Source: a bacterium (GTDB lineage Bacteria; Pseudomonadota; Gammaproteobacteria; Burkholderiales; Thiobacteraceae). From it: a stretch of 7,375 nucleotides of DNA. Shown piece by piece: positions 6,570 through 7,375 of the stretch. The stretch covers positions 1 to 7,375 of the forward strand of contig DAIAMA010000054.1 in NCBI GenBank assembly GCA_027438535.1. Direction: 5' to 3'. The notes beneath the pieces were generated by a model. It did not search any database, was not told where the DNA came from, and saw only the letters and a list, made by a program, of their open reading frames with translations. Each line of letters begins with the position of its first letter. Within the stretch, counting starts at the first letter, position 1. The position numbers and the translations under genes are program-made.

Positions 6570-7375
6570 ATGAAATTCTCCGAAAACTGGCTGCGTACTT
6601 ACGTTAACCCGCCGCTCGGCAGCGAAGCGCTGGCGCATGCCTTGACCATGGCTGGCCTCGAAGTGGAAGCCTTGGAGCCTGTCGCGCCGCCGTTCGCTCA
6701 TGTGGTGGTGGGCGAAGTGAAGTCGCTGGCCAAGCATCCCGATGCCGACCGCCTCCATGTCTGCGAAGTGGATGTAGGCGAGGCGAGGTTTTTGCAAATT
6801 GTCTGTGGTGCGGATAATGTGCATGCGGGCGCGAAAGTGCCCTGTGCTTTGGTCGGCGCGGTTTTGCCTAAGATCACGATCAAGCAGGCCAAAGTACGTG
6901 GTGTCGAATCCTTCGGCATGCTGTGCTCGGAACAAGAACTGGGTTTAGCCGAAGCCTCTTCCGGCTTGATGTTATTGCCGTCCGATGCCCCGGTTGGCTT
7001 ATCTATCCGCGATTATCTCGCGCTCGACGACCGCTTGTTTACGCTCAAACTCACGCCGAATCGCAGCGATTGCTTAAGCGTAAACGGTGTCGCGCGCGAA
7101 GCCGCCGCGATAACGGGTAGCCCCTTGACGCCGCCCGTTATCGAAGCCGTGGCGCCCGCGCATGGCGATGTTTTGACTGTCGATGTGCGTGCCATGGCCG
7201 CTTGCCCGCGTTATTGCGGCCGCATTGTGCGCGGTGTGAGTGTGCAAGCGCCGACGCCGGATTGGATGGTGCGGCGTTTGGCGCGTAGCGGCTTGCACAC
7301 TATCAACGCGGTTGTGGATGTGACTAACTATGTGATGCTTGAATTGGGCCAGCCGCTGCACGCTTTCGATCTCGC
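6570..7375 (+). CDS. pheT: Phenylalanyl-tRNA synthetase beta subunit (3' end missing)
   Basis: PheT is the larger subunit of PheRS; it helps bind tRNA-Phe and edits Tyr-tRNA-Phe. The frame is open from ATG 6570 to the window end, showing 268 residues of a protein usually near 790. MKFSENWLRTYV is the standard start. The OB-fold tRNA-binding domain (about 39-150) has HPDADRLHVCEV (H56 onward) and SFGMLCSEQELGL. TPNRSDCLSVNGVARE (from T162) leads to the start of the B3/B4 editing domain, with INAVVDVTNYVMLELGQPLHAFD at the right edge. It lies 44 bases after pheS, in the same direction, so the two are very probably co-transcribed. No clear Shine-Dalgarno is seen before the ATG, only an A-rich stretch (6559-6569). 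No frameshift or stop interrupts the visible part. Confidence 0.98.
   Translation, partial: MKFSENWLRTYVNPPLGSEALAHALTMAGLEVEALEPVAPPFAHVVVGEVKSLAKHPDADRLHVCEVDVGEARFLQIVCGADNVHAGAKVPCALVGAVLPKITIKQAKVRGVESFGMLCSEQELGLAEASSGLMLLPSDAPVGLSIRDYLALDDRLFTLKLTPNRSDCLSVNGVAREAAAITGSPLTPPVIEAVAPAHGDVLTVDVRAMAACPRYCGRIVRGVSVQAPTPDWMVRRLARSGLHTINAVVDVTNYVMLELGQPLHAFDL

Overview
The window is a block of core housekeeping genes, all on the + strand. It comes from a GC-rich proteobacterium, most likely a betaproteobacterium. The evidence is the gene order relA - tRNA-Val - thrS - infC - rpmI - rplT - pheS - pheT, a tRNA-Val(GAC) close to the proteobacterial type, and protein sequences that resemble E. coli throughout but differ in detail (for example a cysteine cluster in PheS that E. 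coli lacks). The lineage call is an inference from remembered family features, not from a search. I see no mobile element, CRISPR array, phage gene, toxin or defence gene, and no unexplained gap longer than about 80 bases.

Layout. Bases 1-2061 hold the 3' part of relA, the ppGpp synthetase; its 5' end lies outside the window. A near-consensus sigma70 promoter (2088-2116) with a GC-rich discriminator then drives tRNA-Val(GAC) (2127-2203). A hairpin followed by a T-tract (2216-2256) separates the tRNA from thrS (2283-4190). A perfect 14-bp hairpin (4203-4239 plus T-run) separates thrS from infC, whose best start is a non-standard AUC codon at 4265 behind a GGAGG Shine-Dalgarno. infC, rpmI and rplT follow closely. 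A third hairpin with a GAGA tetraloop (5452-5481) separates rplT from pheS (5497-6525). pheT begins at 6570 and runs off the right edge.

How they work together. ThrRS and PheRS charge tRNAs, IF3 controls start-codon choice at initiation, L35 and L20 build the large ribosomal subunit, and RelA senses uncharged tRNA on the ribosome. The locus therefore joins translation capacity with its starvation alarm. The protein content is ordinary. The interesting part is the control layer: three hairpins of terminator type sit exactly between functional units, there is a likely internal promoter inside the 3' end of thrS, and infC carries the AUC start expected for IF3 autoregulation. I found no sign of a previously undescribed system.
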